Of a stretch of 64,000 nt of DNA, positions 12,545-23,246 are shown piece by piece. The DNA is from Hyperoodon ampullatus (Eukaryota > Chordata > Mammalia > Artiodactyla > Ziphiidae). The stretch's first letter is position 1. The number at the start of each line of letters is the position of its first letter. A program made the position numbers and the translations under genes. Under the pieces are notes generated by a model, which saw only the letters and a list, made by a program, of their open reading frames with translations, ran no database searches and was not told where the DNA came from. The stretch spans positions 40,394,338 to 40,458,337 of the forward strand of contig OX457061.1 of NCBI GenBank assembly GCA_949752795.1. The letters are read 5' to 3'.

Positions 12545-13680
12545 ATTGTCAGTATAAGTGAATGTCTAAACGAAGAAAAGCTAGTGTAATACCAAGGACA
12601 AAAAGTTAGCAAAGCAGTAGTAGTAACTAATACTCCCATTTCTATCTATCCTGGCATCCTCTTTTTTTTTTCTTTTTTTTTAGTCTTACTAAGATATGAT
12701 CACAAAATTAGTTATTGAAAAAGTTTACTTTTCAAGTAAAAACCTGCTGATACTGATTTGTAATAGACATTCCAGTATGTTCAGATTTGTACATTTCCTT
12801 TGATTGGTATTGCTGCTCTTTGCTTTAAGAAGTGACTTCTCTGCACATATAAGTGATAATGATGGCACAGTTTCCTCAAATTTGATATACTTCTTCGATC
12901 AAGCTTTCATGGAAATACACCTTTGAAATGTAATAGAGAATATTCTTTCCGGGTCCTTGGAATTAAGTAGTTCTCCAAAAAAGTTGGTCCTGATTTCTTT
13001 GGGCTACTCTGGCCGCCCAGGCAGCCCTTGATCTCTTTCTGGTTTGGAAAGATGGAACACTGCCTGTGTTCCTCTTGAGTAAGGAAGCTCCTTTCTCTCC
13101 TCTACCTCTCAAACAGTGTTAGAACACATTCCCTACCGATGATCGCCGCCCTCCGGAACCTCTCTTGCAAAGTATTGAATTCCATATTCTGGTTTTGCTA
13201 TAAAAAACATTTGGAGCCAAAATTATTTAATAAGCATCTGGACCAATTTCTTTACCTAATTACATCTTTTTCAAGAGGATGGGGTACACAACTAACTCAC
13301 TAAATTTAGTATTTAGGGAAACAAAGTACAGTTTTTTAAATGTCCAGGAGGCATCTGTCCAGAAGAGTCTAATAGCAGGAGAAGTTGGACAGGGTAGAGT
13401 GTCCTCTCCAGGCCTCTCCTGCTCTGTGTCAGAAATTATAAAACAGCTATAATGCAGAAAACTTCCTGTGATTATTAGGTAGGAATTTTGGAGAGCCAAG
13501 TTTTTAATCTTAATCTATTTTTCTTGAATTTGTCATTTTGATCAGTATCCAGGCTAGATGGATGGAATAACTATAGACAGAGTAGGAAAAGGACAGCCTT
13601 AGAGTTTCTGTAACTAACACATGTTGAATAGAATGAAATTTTTCAGTGTCCCTAAAAACGTTTTTCTTTTTTTACTTTAT
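12545..13680. other. Intron 7 sequence, no gene seen
   Basis: AT-rich DNA with no recognised exon, RNA gene or young repeat. The frame at 13260-13499 on the minus strand has no recognised match. Confidence 0.5.
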
Positions 13681-13684
13681 TGGC

Positions 13685-14520
13685 TCTTTAACATTTCCAC
13701 AGAAATATATACATTTTATCAGGTCAGGTCAAACAATGCAGAAGTATATACAGAAAATGTCAATTATCCCCTCCTTATCACACTGTAGTACTTCTGGTAA
13801 CCATACCTTATATTCTTGTAAACATTAGAAATCTATGTGAAACAATTTTCTCTCTTTTTTTAGTAAGCTTTTTTAAAAAAAGGAAAACAGCATTGCATCA
13901 TACACATGACTCTGGAACCTGTTTTTTAACCAACATATCTTGGGTATCCCTCAAGGGATATAGATCCAATTCATTATAAAATAGGAACATATATCCTGTT
14001 ATGAATGGACCTTAATTTATTTAGCTATTTGCCAATGGATACATTCAAGTTGTTTCTAATTTTTTCTTTAGAATATTGCTGCAATAAATACCTTCTAACT
14101 AATGCTTTTATTTCTGCCAGGCAGATTCACAAAAGTATGGTTATGATGACTAGGGATATGTGTATTTTACAGTTTATCAGGTGGTATCACATGACTTAAC
14201 CAAAAGGGCAAAGCCATTCCCTGTCCCACTTCTGAGAACACCCATATCCTATACCTGCTTTAGCACTGGATGTTATCATTCATCTAAACATTTGCTGATG
14301 TGAGCATGAAAAAATGATACCTCCTTGATGTGTTAGTTTACCCTTCTATACTATTAATAAGGTTGAAAATCTGCATATTTTTATTAGCCATTTGCACTTC
14401 TTCTTTTATAATTTGCCTTCTTTTTTCCTGGTTTTATTGAGATATAATTTATATATAATGTAAATTATATATAATTTACATTTACAGTCCAGCCAAATTC
14501 TGTTATGCAATATATTAAGA
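13685..14520 (-). mobile_element. Old L1 3'-end fragment, antisense
   Basis: The + strand has the diverged antisense wording of an L1M 3' end: CCTGTTTTTTAACCAACATA, GCCAATGGATACATTCAAGT and GAATATTGCTGCAATAAATA. A GTTTTATTGAGATATAATTT motif at 14433 marks another 3' UTR-like part. No coding potential. Confidence 0.55.
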
Positions 14521-15504
14521 TCATGTTGCTTTGGTAATTTCTTCATCCAAGATTAATTGTAGTTAAGTCTTTGATGTTTTAGAGAAAATTTGATTTTTTT
14601 TTTTGTTAATAGATGATTCAAATACTAAACATGAGCCCATGGATTTAATCATTTACAGCAATTAGTAGAGTGTGCTATGAATCAAGGGTAATAAAAAGAC
14701 AATTGTTAACATATACATTTTTCAAACTGTGTCTGAGAATAGAACAAAAATATGTACTTAACTGATTTGAGTATAGAACTTACACAACTCTTATATAAAT
14801 TTGTAACTGAGCAATATCTTTTAATTCAGATATTTGCTAGAGCTACCATTTTACACTAGCTTCCTTTTACATTTGTTCATATCTATCTACTGTTCATCAT
14901 TCTTAACAGCTTCTGTCTCTGTGCACTGGGCATCACTCGGCCACCATGACCTCATGATAGAAATTACACTGTGCATATTGCTGCTCAGAGGGCTTAGGAA
15001 TGGGACTGCCTCTGAAGAACTCTCACTGAAGTGAGAAACTTTTCTAATGATGTACATATTTATTTCACATAGAACCTCAAAAAAGATAAGTTGTGATGAG
15101 AGCAGGTGTTATTTGGGAAGGGAGGGGCCACTGTGCGGCCAAGCTCTTCCCCCTGCACCTCAGAGCTTCCCTGCCTCCCAGCGGCTTTCTGGCTCTGAGA
15201 CAGAGGCTACAGACACCCTCTCCCTACTCCCAAGGGGTGTTCTTCTTCCTCAAGAAAGCTGGACAGAAATCCCTTCCCAGGCGTCTGTTAATGTGGCTAA
15301 AATTGGCTGATAGCCTGGACTTTTGAAAAGACTTCCCTAGACACTGAAGGGAGTGAACACAGAGTCCAGGCATCTGGCTCACCCGGGAAAACTGTCTGCT
15401 CTCACCCCTGTACCAGGCCCCAGCTTCTGAGCAACATCCTCCACTCTCCTGCCTGCAGAGTGGAGAGGCTTATGTATGACTTGAGGCTGAGGACTGGCTC
15501 CAGC
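14521..15504. other. Intron 7 sequence, no gene seen
   Basis: No recognised feature. Overlapping short frames at 15047-15326 are unsupported by homology or by splice sites. Confidence 0.45.
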
Positions 15505-15668
15505 ACCAGACCTCCTAAGTTCAAATCGTGGCTGTGAGCCCTCGGTCCCACTCCAACCTCAAAAAATAAGGATAATAATGGTACCTGTTTTGAAGGGTTG
15601 TTATGAGGATTAAAATACAAGTAAAATGCTTAGCATTGTTCCAGGTGAGACCTTAATAAATGGCAGCT
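15505..15668 (+). repeat. MIR SINE
   Basis: Sense MIR: AAGTTCAAATCGTGGCTGTG, then AATAAGGATAATAATGGTAC, GGGTTGTTATGAGGATTAAA and the end ACCTTAATAAATGG. It is diverged by age but in the order of the MIR consensus. Confidence 0.7.
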
Positions 15669-15669
15669 A

Positions 15670-17440
15670 CTGGCCCTTTAGCCTCTCCAGCTCCTCTTCA
15701 TCCAGCCCATCAGCAGTCAGCCTAAAACACCACCTTTCAGGAACACACAAGGCCACCACCCTGTGTGGCTTCCTGTTGTCACTCACTCCTAGCACAGCCA
15801 TACCTCTGAAGACCAGTCTGCAATGCTGGCTGCACTTCCACTCTTCTCCTCATGGACTCTGCCTTCAGCTTCCATCACTCCATCCCCATCCAACACTTTT
15901 CTTGGGGAGGTCACAAAGGGCCTGCCCGATGCAGCGCTCGTGCTCCCCTCCGCATGTCCTCAGCCTCTCCGCAGACTTGGTCACAGCTGGACTGGCCTTC
16001 TCTTCCTTGGTGACATGGTTCTCTGCTTCTGTCCCCTGTCTGTCTGGCACTCCTCCTTCTGTCTGCAGCTCCTCCACCTCTTCCTTTACCTGTTGAAACT
16101 CCTTGGGGCACAGACCTGGGCCCTCTCCCCACTCAGACCTCTGTCCCTCAGAGTTCTCCTCCATTCTCTTGCTGCTCCATGCCAGCTGACAGCTCCCTAA
16201 TATAGATCTTCAGCCCAGATCTCTCCCCAGAACTTCCAACTTGGATACTCAAGGACCTGCGTCATACCTCTGTTGGATTGTGCCTCAGACGTTCTAAATT
16301 CACACACCCCAAACTAAGCTCTCAGTAAATCCTTCACAAATCTTTTCTCCCCTTCTTTCCATTGAGTAAATGGTATGTCCGTCCATCTTGCCGCTCAAGA
16401 AACTTGCGACAGCCTTGATTGCTACCTCATCTTCACCAGCTCTCATCAAATTCATTGCCAATATCTCTTGATATTACTGCTAGACTACATTATCTCTCCT
16501 TCTCCAGTGCCACCCAGGTCCAAGCTAACACCAGCTCCCCCCGGAAATCTGCACCCACCCTGAACTGAGTTCTCCATGCAGCAATCAGAGTGATCTTTGA
16601 AATGTAAATTGGATCGTGGCACTTCTCCGTTTAAAACCTTCTGGTCCAGGGCTTCCCTGGTGGCGCAGTGGTTAAGAATCCGGCTGCCAATACAGGGGAC
16701 ACGGGTTCGAGCCCTGGTCTGGGAAGATCCCACATGCTGTGGAGCAACTAAGCCCGTGCGCCACAACTACTGAGCCTGCGCTCTAGAGCCCGCGAGCCAC
16801 AACTACTGAGCCCACGTGCCACAACTACTGAAGCATGCGCACCTAGAGCCCATGCTGTGCAACAAAAGAAGTCACTGCAATGAGAAGCCCGTGCACCGCA
16901 ATGAAGAGTAGCCCCTGCTCACCGCAACTAGAGAAAGCCCGCGTGCAGCAACGAAGACCCAATGCAGCCAAAAATAAATAAATTAATACATTAAAAAAAA
17001 AAAACCTTCTGGGCCAGAATAAAACACCAGACCCTTGCCTTGCCTGTGGTCCTGCACAGCCTCATCACAGGCCGCCTCACCTTTGCTCTCTTCTGACACA
17101 GCTGCTGTTCCCTCTGCTGAGGTGCTCTTCCCACTACTCTTCACCTTGCCTATCCCACCAAGCTAGTCTCTAGCTAAACTCAACTGGAGAAGCTGTCCCT
17201 GACCACCTGATCTAAATTGGGCCCCTCCTGATATTCTCTTTTTCCTCAGCCTGTCCTTTTCCTTCATTGCCTTTATCACAATTTGGTGTGTGTGTGTATA
17301 TATATATGTATGTATACCTCCCACTGGGCCCTAAACCGCTAAGGATACAGATTAGGTCTGTTTGTTCCCAGTTGTTTGGCCTGCACCCAGCACATTGAGT
17401 GCCACACGGGAAGTGCTTAGTCATCTTCCTTGAATGCGTG
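15670..17440 (+). mobile_element. L2 LINE remnant, split by a SINE
   Basis: About 1.4 kb of sense L2, in two parts (15670-16632 and 17018-17440) around a CHR SINE. Cues are CTGGGCCCTCTCCCCACTCA, then TTCCAACTTGGATACTCAAG, ATGGTATGTCCGTCCATCTT, CAATCAGAGTGATCTTTGAA and CTGTCCCTGACCACCTGATC, in the order of the L2 reverse-transcriptase end and 3' UTR. A TG/TA microsatellite lies at 17285-17316. Frames over this region are decayed L2, not genes. Long L2 remnants are less common than short ones. Confidence 0.7.
16650..17000 (+). mobile_element. CHR SINE, long form
   Basis: Sense copy of about 350 bases beginning GGCTTCCCTGGTGGCGCAGT, B-box GGTTCGAGCCC, repeated CACAACTACTGAG body and A-rich tail. 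Target duplication AAAACCTTCTGG(T/G)CCAG at 16633-16649 and 17001-17017. Inserted in the L2. Confidence 0.92.
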
Positions 17441-18384
17441 ACTACCAGCTCCTTGCCATCGAGTATAACGGGTGCTGGTGGCATGGGAATGGCAGCCCAA
17501 AGCACTGGTGCCGCAATAGAGGACATCCATAGTGTGGCCCCAGAATGTGCCAGGTGATACGAGTTTGGGGCACCATGGCAGTTCTTCATTGCCAGGTATG
17601 GAGAGGTGAGGGAAGGGGGTCCTGTAAGACTTCCCAGAAGAGCTGATGCTCAGGGTGAGATGGGAGTTATAAAGAGGGTCGGATGAGGGCCATGCCTCCC
17701 TCCCTTTCTCCTGCCCTTCTGCCTGCTCCTGTGACAGACCCTACAATTCTTCAGCCTCTTCCAGTCTTGCCCCAGAGTTAATCTAGGACAAGGTCTACAG
17801 GAGTTAGGCTATGGGAGAAGAACAAAAAGAAACTACTAGAAATTGCTACCCTGTGTCTTCGCCTATTCATTCCCTGCCCCTGTACCCATTCCCTGGGCTT
17901 CATGCCAGCTCCTGCAGAGAAATGGCCCAGAAGTGATGGTGAAGGGAAAGACCCTGAAGGGGTTGTTGGGTAATGTTGGGTAATGTGTCCCCAGCTTTCA
18001 TTTTTCTTATTAAAAGCAGTAAATATCTTTAGTAGAACCTGGAAAAGCACTCTGCTCTCTGTGGTCCTGCAGGTGAAAGGGCAGGAGGCCTTGGAAAAGC
18101 AGGGCCGAGAGAAGAAAGCCAAGTTCCACCAGGCCAGAATAGGCTCAGCATTCACAGGGAGGGCCCCCCCGCCGGTGACTCAGAGTTATACAGATGTCCC
18201 CCTAGTGCTCCCTCCCAGGAGAAGTAGAATCCCTAATTCACTGACCTGACATAGGAGGAATCTCCAAATACATTATCCTATAGAAATGTAACTATACAAA
18301 ATGGTTAGGGTCTATAGTGTATCATGCTGTGGATCAACCAGTCCAACCACCTTTTATGAAATTATTACTAAAGAAAATTTTCAA
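17441..18384. other. Intron 7 sequence, no gene seen
   Basis: Moderately GC-rich, apparently unique. Frames at 17778-18249 on both strands overlap each other and match nothing I know. Confidence 0.45.
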
Positions 18385-18640
18385 CAGATTTACAAATACA
18401 GTGATTAAATATTTACTATGTGCCAAGAACTGTCCTACGTACTCACTGTACATGTGTTATTATTGCATTTGATCCTTCTGACAACACTAGGAGGGGGGTA
18501 GGCCTGTTTTACAGATGAGTAAACTGAGGTTTAGAGGTTAAGTAACTTTCCCAAGGTCATATAGTGAGCAGGTGGTGGCTCTGGGACTCAAACCCAGGGC
18601 CGACTCCACATTTTATACCATTATGATGCACTTTCAAACA
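18385..18640 (-). repeat. MIR SINE, antisense
   Basis: The + strand reads the reverse complement of MIR: TATTTACTATGTGCCAAGAA, then TTTTACAGATGAGTAAACTG, AGGTTAAGTAACTTTCCCAA and CTCAAACCCAGGGCCGACTC. It is nearly full length. Confidence 0.85.
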
Positions 18641-18900
18641 TAACTGTTTCTTAAATTAGGGACTGCATTTACCTGGATATCTCAAGGCCTTTTTCCATCA
18701 CATTTTTTATCACTCTCTTTCTTCCTTCACTATATATTTATTTGTCCTTTTGAAAGCATTTTTTTTTTCTTGAGTTGAAGTGGAAGCATATTTGCAAAGG
18801 GATACTTGGTACATATTCGTTGATACTATAAATATTAACTGCTACTATGACCATAATGAAAAAAAGTCACAGATTGGATTTGTTATTGCATTTTGAACTC

Positions 18901-19946
18901 TTTCTTTTTTTTTTTTTTTTTTTAGAGTATAATTGCTTTACAATGTTGTGTTAGTTTCTGCTGTACAGTGAAGTGAGTCAGCTATATGTATACCTATATC
19001 CCTTCCCTCTTGGACCTCCCTCCCACCCCCCCAATCCCACTCATCTAGGTCGTCACGGAGCACCGAGCTGAATTTCCTGTGCTATACAGCAGGTTCCCCC
19101 TAGCTATCCATTTTATACATGGCAGTGTATCTACGTCAAACCCAATCTCCCTATTCGACCCACCCTCTCCTTCCCCCACTGTGTCCACATGTCCGTTCTC
19201 TACATCTGTATCTCTATTCCTGCCCTACAAATAGGTTTATCTGTACGATTTTTCTAGATTCCACATATATGCGTTAATATACGATATTTGTTTTTCTCTT
19301 TATGTCTTACTTCACTCTGTATGACAAACTCTAGCACCATCCACATCTCTACAAATGACCCACTTTCCTTTTTATGGCTGAGTAATATTCCATTCTATAT
19401 ATGTGCCACATCTTCTTTATCCATTCATCTGTCGTTGGACATTTAGGTTGTTTCCATGTCCTGGCTATTGTAAATAGTGCTGCAATGAACATTGGGGTAC
19501 ATGTGTCCTTTTGAATTATGGTTTTCTCAGGGTATATGCCCAGTAGTTAGTGGGATTGCTGGGTTGTATGGTAGTTCTATTTTTAGGTTTTTGAGGAACC
19601 TCCATACTTTTCTCCATAGTGGCTGTATCAATCTACATTCCCAACAAGAGTGCAAGAGGGTTCCCTTTTCTCCACACCCTCTCCAGCATTTATTGTTTGT
19701 AGATTTTTTGATGATAGCCATTCTGACCGGTGTGAGGTGATACCTCATTGCAGTTTTGATTTGCATTTCTCTAATGATTAGTGATGTTGAGCATCTTTTC
19801 ATGTGCCTCTTGGCCATCTGTATGTCTTCTTTGGTGAAATGTCTATTTAGATCTTCCGCCCATTTTTTAATTGGGTTGTTTGGTTTTTTGATGTTGAGCT
19901 CCATGAGCTGTTTGTATATTTTGGAAATTAATCCTTTGTCAGTTGC
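18901..19946 (-). mobile_element. Younger L1, 5'-truncated, antisense, ending beside exon 8
   Basis: A T-run at 18901-18923 is the A-tail of a minus-strand L1. Then come the 3' UTR wording (AGTATAATTGCTTTACAATG) and ORF2 C-terminal sequence. Minus-strand residues encoded at 20021-19527 include [20 protein letters not shown] and [20 protein letters not shown], the typical L1 ORF2 end. The match to L1 stops at about 19946-19949 (TCAGTTGCTTC). A TTCTTTTTT stretch occurs at both edges and may be the target duplication. It is much better preserved than L1 copies A and B. Confidence 0.88.
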
Positions 19947-20000
19947 TTCTTTTTTCAGTGACTCATTTGTATTAAAGTTTTGTTTATTTCTTACTGAAAG

Positions 20001-20157
20001 GAAGAAGATTTCTCTCCCCACGTCAGCTATACTCTGCCTCTGGCTTCGGCACCTTCCCAGCCTTGAAAATACAGTGCTGCATCTTTTTGAAAAGCTTATG
20101 TCCAGTGACAGAAATTTTCTGAGGAGGATCGAATGCTTTATGAAAGATTCATCGCTG
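20001..20157 (+). CDS. FANCC: FANCC exon 8 (human c.687-843)
   Basis: The exon starts with a single G that completes the codon for human Leu229. It then reads [20 protein letters not shown] and continues to [12 protein letters not shown], clearly the human KKISLP...CFIKDSSL segment. It is 157 bases long, as in human. The acceptor is TTACTGAAAG at 20000 and the donor is GTATGT at 20158. The polypyrimidine tract next to the acceptor is interrupted by purines. An antisense L1 ends about 50 bases upstream, and a stronger-looking acceptor lies 42 bases upstream in the same frame. The exon encodes part of the central helical region. Confidence 0.95.
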
Positions 20158-20360
20158 GTATGTACTGGGTTTTGATGAGGAGAAAATCCTTAAAGACGAT
20201 GCTGGGTATCATTTCTTTTAGTCAGCACAAGCAGAAAAAAATGTAAACTTAAGAGTGATTGGCACCTGTTAAAATAATCATCTATCTACATTTTATTTTT
20301 GAAATGCCTAATGTAGGGGGCTTTTCTGCATACTTAGAGCATGTATTAAAAATAAGGTGA
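20158..20360. other. Start of intron 8, unique
   Basis: Intron 8 begins with donor GTATGT. No other feature before the SINE at 20361. Confidence 0.8.
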
Positions 20361-20481
20361 GGGAATTCCTTGGTGGTCCAGTGGTTAGGACTTGGTGCTT
20401 TCACAGCTGTGGCCCCAGGTTCAATCCCTGGTCGGGGAACTAAGATCCCACCAGCCCACAAGCTGAGTGGCATGGGCAAAA
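20361..20481 (+). mobile_element. Short tRNA-derived SINE, third class
   Basis: GGGAATTCCTTGGTGGTCCA head, B-box GGTTCAATCCC, then GTCGGGGAACTAAGATCCCA and an A-tail; about 120 bases. This is a shorter cetartiodactyl SINE class than the two CHR forms. Flanks AAGGTGAG and AAGGCAAG may be an eroded duplication. Confidence 0.75.
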
Positions 20482-20489
20482 AAAAAAAG

Positions 20490-23010
20490 GCAAGCTTCGA
20501 GATTTACTTGATCATTGCACCTTATATTGCATATTCACAAGAATTGACCTGACATTTGGACAACAAATTTTTTAAAACAGTATTTCTCATTTCCATATGA
20601 AAAGTTAAGTTTTAAAAAGTGAGGATTTTATGAACAATAGGAGGAATCAATTAACAAAGAAAAGCATTCAAAAAATAAACTTTTAACCCTTCACTAGAGG
20701 AAAAATAAAAGATACAAAACAAAACCCCAGAAAAATGGTTAAAACAACAAAAACAACTGAGAATTCTGTCAGTTTTCTTTTGGTGTCAGCCTGCCAGCCT
20801 TGAACCCTCCCTCCATTCAGGGGCTGCCCAGTCTCCCCTCTACTCAGAACTTCTCGGGCCTGGGAAGTCGGGTGCTCAGTGGGCCAAATGGGCCCCATTG
20901 CCTAATCCGGTGTCAGGGGCCCAGGCCCTCCGGCAGTCCTCGGAACCGACCAATGGGGATGCTTTCCCTCTGTGGGAGGCAGCTCTGGAATTTATGTGCA
21001 TTTTTGTAAGAACAGGAATAAAGACCAACACACTCTGAAAAAAACAATTAAAAAACTACAGGAGGTGTCATGCTTCTGGGGCCTCTTACAGGAACCTCAG
21101 TGGGCTCTAACATGTTTTCTCATTAGCTTTTGTAACCTAGGGGAGATATGGGGCAGAGATTTGCTTCCTATTGTACAGATGGAGAAACTTAGCTTGAGGG
21201 AGATGGTGAACCGTCAAATCTTATGTTGGTGTTCAGGAAACTGGGCGGAGGAGAGTGCGTGCCTCCCTGCTGAGCTGAGGCGTGTTGGGCAGGGGGTGAG
21301 TCTCTGCATAGAGTGCGCTAAGGTTGGCTGAGTTTGCTCAGCCCCCCCTCCGACACGTTCTATTTGTTTAATTCACTTAGAACTTCCTGGTTTTTTTCTT
21401 TCTCTTTTAAATTGGAGGCTGTGTAAGAGAATCATAATTGAATCTGCTGCCTTCTTACAATATCCCAGTTCTCTTTTTAGGTCCTGATCAGTCCCTACCA
21501 GCTCACGTGTATGACCATGGCCGTGCTTGCCTTCTCCCTATTTCCTGGGCTCCCCTTTGCCTTCCCATTCTGGGGCCTCCCAGGTGACCATGGATAGTGT
21601 TGTAGTCACCAGCAGCCAAGATGCTTTCATCTGCAAGTTAGCTGGCACAAATTGAACCCAACTGATTTAGAAGTTTATAGTGTTTGATAGAAAAAAAGAA
21701 AAGAAGATAGGTATAAAGACTGAGAGAGCCCAAAGAGAGTTACTTTTAGGAAAATTCTCCTTGACCTCATCATTCAAAAGAGTTGCATATTATGGTGAAA
21801 AATAAGAAGGCACTTTATATAAAAATAATTATAATAAAATTCAATATAAACAAAGGCTTTTAGAAGCCTCTGGCAACCCATTCAAAACATTACCTTTATT
21901 ATCAGGTAAATCTATTTCTAACTTAAATATACATGCTATAATTTAATTTTCTCTGGTCCTTTTTCAGTGGCAAAATATAGTAACTGAGCTCTTTTCTTGC
22001 TTTCAAGGTTCTCATTAAATTTCCTTTAAGTCTTCTCCCTATAGAAAAATTCCAGTTTCATCGACTTCTCTAAGTTGGTTTGATTCAGCAACCTTGTGAT
22101 TCTTCTCTGAGCCTCTTTGCGTCCTTTTCCCTGTGGCCCTAGGGCCTGAGCAGCACTTCAGTAAACACAGTATACTGTGTATGAGAGAGAGAGCAGGCGT
22201 TCCCATTAAACACCGCATTGTATAACCTTCGGTCTCCAATTTACAGTGTAAAATGATTTCCCCCAAACAGTTTTGAAGTCAGTTGATTTACCAAAAGCAT
22301 TTATCAGGATCATGTGTGTAGACATTCAGAGCTTCCATTATGGTTAAAGGGGGGATTCCAGGGGGTGTTATTTGGTTTAATTTATTGTGGCATTGGCAGG
22401 ATGTAACCCCTCTGTGCCTTATGGTTCAAGGAGGTAATTATAATACAGAGCTGCAAGTCCTTGATTGGCGTGGGCTGCTCTCCTCAGGCATACTGGGCCA
22501 AAAAACCAGGCAGGCTGGAATAAGCCTGTGACGTGACTGAGTGATTGGAAGGGTAACCTGAAGAACCTGCTTCCTAATTGCATCATCTGATTCATTTATC
22601 ATAGCACAATATCTTGGTGCAGTGACAGGACCGTGCATAAGTATCAGAGAGATCTTGAAGACTCAGCTAACACAGGACTGTTGTACTTTCCTCTAGAAGA
22701 AACTCGATGCCTATTACATTAGAGCTGGATTCTGAGAGTAATTAAAGTGTGATGGTCTACATAACTTGTATTTTATATGGAGCACTGTTAATTATGTTTC
22801 CGTCTCTTGGGACTATCCAGAATTAGCCCTAGAAATTCTATAGTTACCAACATGTTGCAAAAACAAAAGATAAAAGTGTAGTACAGGTTGTACAAAGTGA
22901 AATAATCTCCCCAAATGTTCTTTGGCCTCTCAAGGACGCGAGGCGTGGTATTTTCCATTAAGACTATGAATAATAAGTCACTAACCTAATAATCACCTGA
23001 ATTCTAAGTG
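20490..23010. other. Intron 8, mainly unique
   Basis: No exon or RNA gene recognised. A few bases near 21160-21200 resemble MIR but too weakly to call. Frames at 20800-21331 have no known match. Confidence 0.5.
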
Positions 23011-23022
23011 CATGTATATGTG

Positions 23023-23235
23023 TTTTTTTGGGGTTTTTTTTTTGCGGTACAGGGGCCTCTCACTGTCATGGCCTCTCCCGTTGTGGAGCACAGGCTCTGG
23101 ACGCGCAGGCTCAGCGGCCATGGCTCACGGGCCCAGCCGCGCCGTGGCATGTGGGATCTTCCCGGACCGGGGCACGAACCCGTGTCCCCTGCATCGGCAG
23201 GCGGACTCCCAACCACTGTGCCACCAGGGAAGCCC
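23023..23235 (-). mobile_element. CHR SINE, short form
   Basis: Minus-strand copy with T-run to 23043 and head ending GGGCTTCCCTGGTGGCACAG on the minus strand. Target duplication CATGTATATGT at 23011-23021 and 23236-23246. Confidence 0.93.
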
Positions 23236-23246
23236 CATGTATATGT

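Noticed and set aside
15626..16200. Overlapping 99-156-codon frames on both strands
   Set aside because: The region is a decayed L2; low-complexity Ser/Pro/Leu content and no conserved domain.
1..20000. FANCC exon 7 or earlier
   Set aside because: No frame resembling the human exon 7 peptide (near GREPQEILQPEFF) was found; intron 7 is large and exon 7 should lie left of the window.
19527..20175. Long frames on both strands at the exon 8 junction
   Set aside because: The minus-strand frame is L1 ORF2. The plus-strand frame is antisense L1 joined to exon 8. Neither is a gene of its own.
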